Origin: Paralichthys olivaceus
Lineage: Eukaryota > Chordata > Actinopteri > Pleuronectiformes > Paralichthyidae
Reading direction: 5' to 3'
NCBI RefSeq assembly: GCF_024713975.1
Contig: NC_091106.1
Coordinates: 15,402,501 to 15,466,500, forward strand
Length of the DNA stretch: 64,000 nt
In this document: in pieces, positions 1 to 34,900 of the stretch
Layout: each line of letters starts with the position of its first letter
Position numbering within the stretch: the stretch's first letter is position 1
Program-made: the position numbers and the translations under genes
The notes under the pieces: generated by a model
Database searches by the model: none
Seen by the model: only the letters and a program-made list of their open reading frames with translations
Told to the model about the DNA's origin: nothing

Positions 1-1017
1 AAATGTGTGGGTGAAATTGGCTGGAGCTGTAGCCAGTGAGGCGTAGCAGTGAACAGAGGAGTGTCTGAGCTCCTCTGAATGAGGATTCCACCTTTTTTTT
101 ATGTACCTCCACAAAAACATTTCCAGTCTGTAACTCGTCACGTTGTGATATCTGCGCTGTGGTCGTGCAGCATCACCACTGCTGTGATTGCCTGTTGTTT
201 TTCTTGTATAGGCTCTAGATCACCCCCATTGCCACCCACCCACCCCCATCTTCTGCCTCCCTGCCACCCAGGTTATGCAATCGGCAGCTATATTTGTCTT
301 GATGGGATATGCATCATTAAACAATATCTGTGTGGTTTGAATTATATTCTGTTGCTGCTTAATTAACCAGACTGGGACACAGAACCGGGACACACGTACA
401 GATGTGAGCACAACCAGAGATAAATGATGGAGAGAGACACATCTGTAATCAGCCAGTATTCAATAATAAACCTTGATTGCTCAAAGAAGTAAATATAAAT
501 GCATTATATCTAATAGCTTTTTTCTGTCTCTCTTTGTATCACATAAGTGTTTGTCTATCAGAGCAACAACAGCAGAAATAAAGAGCAGTGCAAGATAAGA
601 ATAATCCTCATCCTTCCACAACAATTTCATTTTCACATTAGATGTGACAGGCGCATCTGAGAGCATTTATTTTTAGGATTGACCTGCACCCTGGTGTTTA
701 CTAAAGCATAAGGGGGTCTTTAATCTGTGCCCAGTGCCGGAGGGAAAGCTCTGGATGATGCGTCTCATTTCCCTGCCCTTGTGATTTATTATGGTTGATT
801 CCAGCATTGTTCTCTAGTGCCTTAAAATAGCTCCTCGCTGAAAGCCAGGGAATCATCACCCATTTTCCCACCTGGAGGATGACCCGCTGTCCTCCATTTA
901 TATTCTATTGTATTTTTGATTTGCCATTCTCACAGTGTCTAACGGCTGCTTTATGTTTGTCCTAATCTCTGCTTCTATATTCCTCATCCATCCTCTTCCT
1001 CTCTTTTTTTTACCCAG
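1..1017 (+). other. pcsk2: pcsk2 intron 1 (3' part)
   Basis: Non-coding sequence leading to the acceptor at 1016-1017, preceded by a good pyrimidine tract from about 1000. The missing first exon (signal peptide and start of the propeptide) lies before position 1. I recognise no exon or named repeat here. Confidence 0.7.
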
Positions 1018-24327
<23,310 letters not shown>

Positions 24328-24940
24328 AATCCAATCTGCATGTTGCCAACTCTCTCTCTTCTCTCCTCTCTTTCTCCCTCTCTGCAATCTTGCTCTATCC
24401 CTCTCTCTTAATCTCACAGCATCACTTTGGTTCTTCTCAGTCCCTCATTATCCTCCCTTTTTGTCTACCTCTCCTCCCCTTTTCACTCCGCTTTCTGTTA
24501 TCAAGTGTTTCAATTAGCCCCCCAGCCTTCGATGAATGTTTCATGTAATCCAATCATGATAAAAGTGTAACCTTCGATAATCTGTTTCGACATAGAGAAA
24601 GCAAACTATTATCATGTGAATTTTTACACTCGACAGAATTGTATATAAGCAAAATATGCTCCACTCTTTCATGCTCTTGCTTTGACTGCCCTGCACCTCT
24701 CTTCTGCCAACTGTTATACAGTTTGTGACTGTAAATGATTTTCTGTGTCATTCTACTTAAAGTTTAATATCTTGCAAACAGAGCTGTGATACTTCTTTCT
24801 GTTTATATTTTTGTGACATGCACTGTTTATATAAACAAGGAAAGGAATGTGTGATTCATTTTGCAGCCTGTGGTCCTCAGTTCATATTTCATAATCTTTG
24901 ACGTATACTATAATAAATCTATTCAGCTGTTTATTAAAGC
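24328..24940 (+). other. pcsk2: pcsk2 probable 3' UTR with poly(A) signal
   Basis: Starts with a pyrimidine-rich stretch (about 24349-24490) and contains AATAAA at 24912-24917. The UTR end is inferred from that hexamer only; longer forms are possible. Confidence 0.5.
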
Positions 24941-26689
24941 ACTTGAGTGATTTGCAGCACACGACCTGGACATACTGAGGGAGAAGTCGCATCATTTTTC
25001 ATTTCAATACCCCAAACAAGTATAATTTTGTCTGGCTCAAAATACTTTCTGCCAAACAATAATGTACCCACTTTTCATTTTTCAATTTTATAACTCTAAT
25101 ATCTCTTGTTGTACTATTAACTGAAAGTCCCTGTAAAAATTGGAGCCAGAGCAACTCATACCAAAGTTTTTTAATGGATACATATGCAGCCTCAGTGAAT
25201 CACTGTCACATTTTCAGCCACATATTAATTATAAATCTGCAAAACATGTCGAGAGGACTCAGAGAGAGAAAGGATGGCTACTCAAAATGTTTTCTCTGTG
25301 AAGGAACTTGACCTCTTGCTATATCACGAGATAGGGTCCAACCGTGATCTCATTTGTTTAAAGAGGCTATGATCAGTAAATACCTGCAACATGTAACATA
25401 CATAGAATTATGAGCATATTCTTCTGTGCCCTTCATCTCTGTGTTTCAGCCTTTCCGTGTTTTAGCTTCATGACTCACAGCTTCCCTGGATCACTCGTAT
25501 TGCTCACATTAGCATCATTTCCAGGGGCAAGGAGCCTGTTTTCAATGAAAAAGTTCCAAAAACACCAAATGATGAGAAATAGGGACTAGCTGCTGAATAC
25601 ATTAAAAATACTTAAGCAGATACATCCAGCAATGTAGAAGTGGAGTTAAAAGTAGAACTATGACTCTAAATGAATGGCAATGTTGCCTTGTATCTCCTAA
25701 TTTAGTTTATAAAGTGATAGTATGTCACATGAATAAGTGAACTTGTTTCCCATGTGACCAAAAATTAGTAAGAATGTAAAAAATGTAGGTTTAAGACCAA
25801 AGAAGGAGAAGAAAAATTCTTGATGGCAAAAACTGGGAAAGAACCATGGGCAACACGATTTATTGGACATTCAACAATGCATTATCTCTACCGGGTCAAG
25901 GAGAGGCTGGATTCAATCCCATCTGACATTGGGTGAGAGACGAGGTTCACCCAGGAATGGTTGAAACCCAAACCTTCTTACTGCACAGCGGCAGTACTAA
26001 CCACTGCACCAACGTGCCACTTTGATGGATGAGATAAATTGTAGAAACTCAACCAATGCCACTGTCACACGGGCACTACATGATCTCAACCATTATCTCA
26101 GTCTCTACCTATACCAAACTATGACAACTTTATCATAATACTTTTTTTTGGTTTTCTTTACAGTCACTATTTTCTTTGTCTTTGGACATTTTTAATCTTT
26201 TTTGTTTGAAACAGCTTACTGTAGTTTAAGAATGTTAGAAATTCATTGTTTTCTCTCAAATCTCCTCTGACATCTGTTGCTCATGCTCTTTCATTTCTGA
26301 GATTATCTTTAAATATTCCTCTCGCCGACCCATTTCCTCTTATTATTCTCCTTTCTGGGGAGAGAGGGTGGATTATTTAAATGCAAAGGACATTATGAAC
26401 TACTCAAGATCACATCAAAAATGAATGAGTTCCCTGCGGATGCTGCGGCACATTTAGGTTGAAAGAATTTCTAACCCAAACAGATACTGTGACAGCCATT
26501 TGTTAATGAAAAAGAAGGATATGGTGCATTTTATCCAATGAATGATTATTATACTGTAATACATAGATTTGCTTGTCCTCACGTGCACATGCATTGGAGG
26601 ATATTTGACCTATCGTGTAAGTGTGTGAGGTGATTGGTGCACAGTGTCGACAAACAAACTGAACAAGGTATTTTGATGTTTGAATCTTT
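24941..26689. other. intergenic region between pcsk2 and bfsp1
   Basis: Short tail-to-tail spacer. It holds one dispersed repeat fragment at about 25890-26022. No gene is recognised. Confidence 0.6.
25890..26022 (+). repeat. dispersed repeat fragment, same family, with 3' tail
   Basis: Contains GGAGAGGCTGGATTCAATCC, CATCTGACATTGGGTGAGAG and the tail CTAACCACTGCACCAACGTG. Shares its core with 19828-19990. Confidence 0.6.
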
Positions 26690-27201
26690 TTTATTGATCA
26701 ATATATCAAAGCAAATTATTACACAGCAAAATTGTGCTGAGGGCAGGCAGTGGCATCCAATTGAACAAATGAGTTCAAGGGGAGATTCTAAGACAGAGTT
26801 CAGAAGGGTGGCACAATTTCTTTTTTATTAGTTTTTCTTTGAATTTATATTGATGGCATGGAGATTTGTTTTTCATCATCCCAAGTTTTCAGACAGTAAA
26901 GGACTCATGAGCATGAGCAATGGTTATCAAAGTCGAACAACAGCAGCACTTATGGAACCAGCCAAACGTGTTCTGGACGCAAGACCAGAGACTGCAAGCA
27001 AATGGAAGAGCATTGAACATCAGAGCAGGAATGTGTAGGTGGTCTTCAAGCGTGGTTGGTCTTCCTCACAGACCAAAACACTGGTCTTATTACAGTAGTT
27101 TTTAGGAGCAGTGGTTTTTATGTCGTCTGATACCAACATAATTTTCTCATCTTGGACCATGTCGGACCCTGGTGGATTTTACTGAGTCTTCATGTTGGGT
27201 T
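26690..27201 (-). other. bfsp1: bfsp1 probable 3' UTR
   Basis: Sequence after the bfsp1 stop on the minus strand, ending at a minus-strand AATAAA (26690-26695). A second minus-strand AATAAA-like site lies near 26826. Transcript ends are inferred. Confidence 0.45.
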
Positions 27202-28193
27202 TCAATGTTTCTTCTTGCTGGACTTCTCGATCATGGTCTCCACCACCATGGAAGTCTCCTCATAATCTTTAAACTTGCGGCCGTTGGAGAACTTCTCCAC
27301 AGATTCCACCACCTCCACCTTCTCATAGCTCAGGGCGTCTGGGGTGAAGGTGCCGGAGCTGGTGCTAGTGTTGGAACTGGAGCTGGAGCTGGTGCTGGCC
27401 CCACGAGGTGCAGGCTTTGGAGTGGGTCCACTTGGGCCGTTGTCATCCCTGCTTTTCTTGAAGTGATCAGCAGCTGGGGTGGGATCTTTGGAGCTTGGGC
27501 CAGAGGGTGGAGGGGCTGGGCTTGGCTCTCTAGCGTGAGGGTGAGGCTCTCCGCCCTTGTGCTTACCTTTACCTCCATTGTCTTTACCTTTTCCCCCCCT
27601 ATTGTCATCCTTTCCTCCTGGACTTACGGGCAAGGCAGGATTGATGGGCTTGGGGTCTGGTGTGGGCTGAGGAGGTGGCAGAGGCGGAGTGGGTGTGTTG
27701 GGTCCATAAGGCTCATAGGGAGACACCATTCCATCTCTTATGGTGACATAGATGTGGCCGGCTGATGGTGTGGACGTGCAAAAGCAAGGATCTGGGTAAC
27801 TGCCGTCACCAGTGACCAGGACGTACCGACCCTTGGTGTAGAAGTCAGCGATTGGCTCAGGCTTCTTATACTTCCTCAGTCTGTCTCTGACAATGTTACA
27901 AAGGGTGTCAAAGGCTTTGCTGATCTGAGCTCCGTCTGGGACATCCTGTGGAGATGCACCAGTGAGAACAGGCCTATGCTCTTGTCTGTTCACCCTCTCC
28001 TCCTGCACATACTCAGAAGAGATTTCCTTTGCTTCCTCTTCTGGTGCCTCTCCTGGGGCTCCCCCATTTCTTTCCTCCTGTCCACTGTCTATCACATCTT
28101 TTGGGGTCAGCTCTTTCTTCTTCATGACCTTCTTGGCCAGGAACTTCTGGCGGGGCTTGACGCTAGTGATGTCTTGGATAGCCTGAGTGATAT
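27202..28193 (-). CDS. bfsp1: bfsp1 exon 8: long C-terminal tail
   Basis: Two bases, 329 codons and TGA. It holds [17 protein letters not shown] and [10 protein letters not shown] (Asp 27936-27934, Gly 27933-27931), then a Pro-rich stretch (27702-27508) with an embedded Gly/Lys segment (27618-27550), a Ser-rich run (27399-27352), and the conserved C-terminal block (27330-27211). Confidence 0.96.
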
Positions 28194-28911
28194 CTGGAAA
28201 AAAATAGGTCAAACATTATCGACCTAGAACTGCCAAGAAAACACAAAAAAATAGGTGTTTGCATGCTATGTGTGCATCAGTAGACCCACAAATACTGTGT
28301 CACTAAAGACAATAAGGACATTTTAATTCATGCTGGCCTTTGTTAACTTTGCTAAATTGAAACTACAAGAAAACATACAGTACTTGTCTCTAGGAATGGC
28401 AGCTGATTGTTGCACCCAGTAGTGATTCTGTATTGAAAGCAGCTGTGTTGTGCTCCTGGTGCCCTTACCTCTCCCCCTGCTTGATGCAGTGGGTGTGTGA
28501 GTGTAGCGGTAATTAGTGGTGAACAGGGTAATGGGAGTGCCAATTATCGCTGAATTCAACCTGCAGGAAAGAGAGCAGTGAAATGTCACCAATGCAACCT
28601 CCACGCAACTTGCAAATAGAAACTGGGTAGGGAAATCAATAATTCAAGAATGTCGGGTAACTTTGAATAATAACAAAAACAGCAAATCAGATCTGGTAAT
28701 CAGATGTAATGCAGCTAATCTGACATCAGAACAACCCCACTCTGGTTTTGTTTTTGGATCTGTGCAGTGAAGGGAAACATTTGCTTTCACACAGCACCAT
28801 CTGCTGTCTGATTCTGCACCGTACATTAACCTAGTTACAGTAATGTATGTGCCATTAGCAAGATGACCCAACCTCTGTGCTAGGTCAGGGAATGTGGAAT
28901 GTCTTATAGCA

Positions 28912-28985
<74 letters not shown>

Positions 28986-31908
28986 GTGTGTGTGTGTCAG
29001 CTGCCAGACACAGTTAGCCCACCTGTTATCCTCATTCTCGATGATCCTCTTGTACCTCTCCAGCTCGTTCTCAAGAGACGTCTGGTACATGGCCAGGTGG
29101 CGACATTCACTTGTGAACTTCTCCAGGGACCTCTCGGCTTCCTCAATCTCCTTGCGCAGAGACTCGATTTGCTCGTTGTACATCTGGATCTCGTCGTCAT
29201 AACTCTCCTGTGTGTTTTTGATGGCTTGTTCCAACATAGAAGTCTGAGCAAAAAGAAAGAGGTAGGGAATCATTAAGAAATCCGGATTGATTGAAAATGA
29301 GGTCATTAATATTTCGTTTAGTGTGTGTTGCCAATGTAAGTGAGAAATTAAGAAGAATGATCAGCAACTGAATGCAGTTCATGTATCACATTGTACATAT
29401 AGATGAGGGATATAGAGCATGACATAAAGGGAGTGAAGAGAATCATTTCCACAGCACAGTTATTGCTTTTGATTAAAATCTGTAAAATGTGAAAATCAAC
29501 GCAGAATTATTTTTTTTATCTGATTGTGCTGCATTCAGTTACACTAAATTGAAGCAGGGTTCTCCCTCACTTCAGGTGAGGAATTGTTGCTACCCTGTCA
29601 TAAAATGGTCATGGCTGACATCTAGTGGTGTTTCTTCAGCATCTAGTATTTAGCTATTAGTACGAGAGAGGAGGCCTATTTTAATGCCTTGCTCCGTTCA
29701 TTACTTCATACATCAAAAAGTGAGTGAAGACAAAGAGTAAAATTCAAATCCATGTGTAAACCTTGAAACATTTTTATCACCCAAAATAGAAACATTAATT
29801 GTAGTTGAAATTAATCAATACATTGCATCAGTTATCCTGGGGTCAGGTTTTGGATAATAACACACACCACTACTGCCAATAAGTATGAATGGTTTTCTCT
29901 TTCTTCAGTCACAGGAAATTAATTATCTTCATGTTTTGGACTGTTGTCAAAAGCATCTTGAGGGCATCGTGATTTTCTGACATTTCATAGAATTAATGAG
30001 TCATCAATATATTATGGAAATAACCTGGAGATTAATTTATGTCATTGTTACCAAAATGTGCAACAGTTTATATTGCGTTAACATTAATTTGACTTGGCAG
30101 AGACAAATGTAATAGCCAATAAAACAAGCAATAACAATTAATCTGCACATAATCCGTGTGAAACCTATTGTTGTCATGGTGACCATTGTGACCCACCTCA
30201 GTCTGCAGGCGTTGTTTCTGAGCCTGTAGCTGACAGAGGGCGCTCTTATATTCCTCCAGCTGGCTCTGCAGCCCTGGCACTTTCCTCTGGGACAGCAGCT
30301 TCTCCTGCTCCTTCACACGTCGAGAACATATCAATGAGAACACGCAGAGACAGGCAGAGTGTCTATAAAACATAAAGGTTACACTGCACTCTCACACAGT
30401 GTGGCAGCCCATTCTGCGTCTGAAATCTGAGTCTTAAAGGTTCAACAGATTGACGTCAGAGTTTAATGGCGTCAGAACAATACTGTCCTGCATGATGGCG
30501 ACGTCTTTTCTTTGTCTAGTCTTTAAAATGAACCTACTGAGTGTTTTCCCAGTTTTTCTATCCCAGAAGGTGAAATAATGATGGTGATGTGGACGGATGT
30601 GTCATTAGAGCTTCACTTGGTACATTTGGTTGATGATGACTGTTGTAGGTGATAGTTCCTAACCTTATCAATATTTAATTATTTAAGTTCAAAAAGTTTC
30701 ACATGTTCGTCAAAAATGTTTCATCAAGCCGATTTGTTTTTTTCCCACAATTTCATGGTGACAACACTAAATACGTGGAAGGTCATGGAATGGTTTAGCT
30801 AAATGTATGTGTAAACCTATAAACATAATATAGGTGGCTGGTTATTTTTAAGAAAACAACGGTCTGGGATGAAATCGGTACTTTCCTAAGGTTTCCTTAA
30901 ACTTTGTCATGGTCACCACTACAATAAGTAACACATTCTAATGGTCCTGAGACAAAGTTGGTTCATATTTTCACACAGGAAATCTCTTAAGTGGGAGACC
31001 TGCAGATAATCTATTGTCTTGTTTTTTTCTATTGGTCAATCTCATCCTCAGCCTGCAGCTTTTGATAATCTCAAAATCATACAGCTGCTATGTTGGGGAA
31101 TACAACTTTGAATACATTTGAATGCATTCATGTGTCCTACACTTAAAGATATTTATTGTATTTAGTTACACAAATGTCATATACTTAAATTCATAAAATT
31201 CATATACTTGTGGCATAATTTTAGCTCAGAGATGGATTAAGATGAAATATTGATAAGGAACGTTTTGTAATGTTTTGTGCAATATTGTATGCTTTGTTTT
31301 ATTTTTCTCTGATGAGTAACTTGACTGAAATACACACATTTATATAAGATGCAACCTAAAGAAAAAAGCTTTTTTTACTATATTATTGGTGTTAAATAAT
31401 GTTAGAGAACATATTGATGTCTATCATAGTTGTTCATATCAGACTGTAAAAGCCATAGCATATTATATTATTATTATATAATATAATTCCGAATTAAAGT
31501 GATTTGCATTTGTTATTTGCATTTGGGTGTGGACCAGCATTGCAGCCATGAGCTGTTTCTTTGTTTCTGCCCAGTGACATTTAATCAAGCATCCAGAGCA
31601 CAACTGCCTTGTACTTGAATACAATCCCCTGATCTGCTACACCAATCACCGTGGCATGCCTGGAATTGGCTTCTGTATTTGTATTGACACTCTTGAGCTG
31701 CTGGCCTGTCCACGTGTCCCAATGACAGTTTGTGTGACTGTCATGTACACACACACACAGACACTGAGAGAGGCACTTGCACAAAATACACAGACATGCA
31801 GGCTCAAGTAAACAACTGGAATCACAAGTCTGTAACCTCATCAAACCCCACACACAAAGCCAGGGCTGACACACATGCAAACACCATCATTTTGCCTGGA
31901 GGCAGCAG

Positions 31909-31981
<73 letters not shown>

Positions 31982-34900
31982 ATGACAGAATCGGTGACCT
32001 CACCTCAGAGATGCCCACTGACACATTGGGCACAAGGGGAAGTGTCTGGTTGATTTGCTGCAGAATGTTTACATAGGTCTGGATCTCTGCGAGGTTCTGT
32101 GTGGGGGAAGAGCACATATAAGATAAAACATAAAGTACACAACTCAGCAAAAGGAAGAACATCCCTGTGTATTGATTGTTTCACAAACCTCCTGCTTATT
32201 TACTTATACTTATAGAGGAAAAGGTTTTCATTTATCTGAAATATATTTAGAAATGGGGCCGGCATTTCTTCAAAGCAAATATCATGTTTTCGATTTAAAA
32301 TTTTACCTGCACAATGGCAGGCTCAAGAATAAAGAGCAAGTTATATTCCCTCTCTCCAGAAGAATACTTCAAATCTCAGGAGAGCAAGCTCAATATTCAT
32401 GTGTGACGACTCTTTTCTTTCTAACCTTAATATAGTAACAGTTGTGCCCTTTGATATGCTATCTCAGTATTGCAGAGTCACAGATTATTCATTATGAAAA
32501 GCAGCCGTGGGTGAAACTGAAAAAAACAAGAAGAGAAATTGCACAGGCATGAAAGTCTATGGACATTATTCCTGCTGCGTTTCTTTGGACCTGAACAGTC
32601 TAGTTTTTTTTTCATCTCTGCCTTTCTTGCTGCACCTTTAAGCAATTTCTAGCACACAGGGGGTAATATTTCTGTCATCTGACAATGCCTGAAAAGCAGT
32701 GTTACAATGTCTTTGCAATCATTTCCTCACACATGTCAGGATAGGTAAACCGTTGCTAAAGCCCTATGTACGTATCAACACTTCTTGGGCGCCCGTGTCG
32801 AGGCTTTGAGTGTCTTTGTTTGAAGGGACGGTTAGCAGTTTTCAAATGACATAAAGTAAATGTAATATAAATTAAAAACATAATGTTTTGAAAAAACACT
32901 TTCAACTCATTTTATTTAATGCAGATGAGGTTTCCTGAGAGATTCTGGGTCATAGCCTTTCCTAGAAATCCTCTCACAATATTTAGCTTTTAAAAAACAA
33001 TGGTACTGTTAAACACAATTTCAAGATGCAGTCACCCTTTAGAGAGCAATGTGATAGAGATATTATGAGATATTACAGGAAGTGATGGGAACAAACAGAG
33101 CGAGAGAAGAAGAGGACAGTGGATGGTGCTAATGCACCTTGATGTTGTTTGCCAACCACCAATAAACCAAACAAAGAAGAATAAGAATATTACAGTAACT
33201 CATTACAGCCATTTCTGGGTAAGTGTTGCTTACTGGCCCAACGCCATCATTTCCCCATCGAGATAATTGCTCACTATCACTCCTCACATCCTGACCAGAA
33301 TGACAATGGAGAGACCTGTCCAAATTCTTTAGAGCAAGATTATATGTCATGTGAAGGATATTGTGCACCTACACAATTTGTTGGTTTACTTGTTAGAGTA
33401 TATTGTTTATTGACCTTTAGAGCTCACTGACCTTCTTGTGTCGATCTCTGGTGGAGTTGATGTCATCCTGCAGGAACTGTGATTGGATCTGGTACTCCAA
33501 GTTTCTCAGCAGCGCACTGTCAGCCTCCTGTGAGAGGAGAGGAGAGGAGAGAAGAGAAGAGAAGAGAAGAGAGAAGGAGAGAAGAGAAGCGAAGAGAAGA
33601 GAGGAGGAGAGAAGAGGAGACCGGCAAAAGGGGAACCAAGGAAGAATCTACATTGTGAAGGTTATTGTGTTCAACAAAAGGCAAAGAAAGAACTGAAACA
33701 ACATAATACAGCCTCATAACCCAGAATTATACTGGCAATCTAAAATCAGCTTAACTTTCTTTTTTCAGCACTTAAAATAAAATTCTTCGTGCGGTTAATC
33801 ATTCTGCCATCTCTTGTCTCACATTTATGAATTTCAGCCATACAATACCTTGTTTAACTGTTCCAGAGTGCCACGTAGCTGTTCTTGGTAATCACATTCG
33901 TTTCTATATCTGAAACATAAAACCTCTGGATTATAATCACTATACAACCACAAACTAACCATGAAACCTAAGTGCATGGGTCCTTATCAGCTGCTCACAC
34001 AAACAACATTTGGACATTTCTTTTAAGGACATTTTCAGTCTAATTGCAGGTTTTTGTTGCGCACTCACATTGAAAGTACACAGATTAACAGAAGCCTGTT
34101 ACATCTCAGAGCCATAAATCGCAACTACACATGGTGAAATTCATCTCTCTTCACCAGCTGAGATAACCTCAGTGGGTCAATATATGTCTGAGCCTATCAA
34201 TAATGCAGTAGTGAAGCTTATCTGTCTGCAGACATGCTTGTGCGGAGCTGTAATTACTTTTGTTGCTACACATTAATCACAAAAACATTTCTCTCTTCTC
34301 TAATGGTGTATGACCATGCAGATACTTCCACTGCCTGGGTTTTGAGGCCCTCTATGATTCGTCCTGCCACATTACACTGGAGCAGAATGTTTATTGTGGT
34401 GATTCCTAAACCTTGTTGTGGCCCGTTTTCAATGGAACAAATAATCCTCAGGAAAACACAATATGTACAGTGGATTATCCAGAGTGACATGTTTGAATTT
34501 TGTCTCTCCAAATGCTGGTTGACGTTACATAAGCACCACAAACTAAATCACATCCACCTCCACTGATTGGCAGAAATCTCAGGGATGAATTTCTTAAATA
34601 ACAACGGCAGAAATGTATTTTAAACATTTGTCAAAATGCCCATTTACTTCAATATTTTTTTAGTTCAGGATCAAAAATATAGTTTTATGAAGATTTATTT
34701 TTCTTAATTAACGACCTGATTATAACTATAAAGAAGTATAATCACAACTGTGACACCTGACAGTATCTATTTCTTCACAGTTTCCTATATTCCCTGAAAA
34801 TAATCAGTTCTCTGCTTTTACATTGAACATCTTCACTTTTTAATACTTTTAAATTTCTGATCTCTGAATTTGAAAAGTTTAACCTTTGACACACTGATAA

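Noticed and set aside
27172..27765. Plus-strand open frame of 197 codons (Gly/Ala/Trp-rich)
   Set aside because: It is antisense to bfsp1 exon 8. The openness comes from the Pro/Gly/Ser-rich tail codons of filensin on the other strand.
28894..29276. Ser/Leu-repeat open frames across the CT repeat
   Set aside because: These are translations of (CT)n and of the reverse of bfsp1 exon 6; not genes.
33436..33696. Plus-strand Arg/Glu-repeat open frame ([14 protein letters not shown])
   Set aside because: It is a translation of the purine repeat antisense to the bfsp1 exon 3 acceptor.
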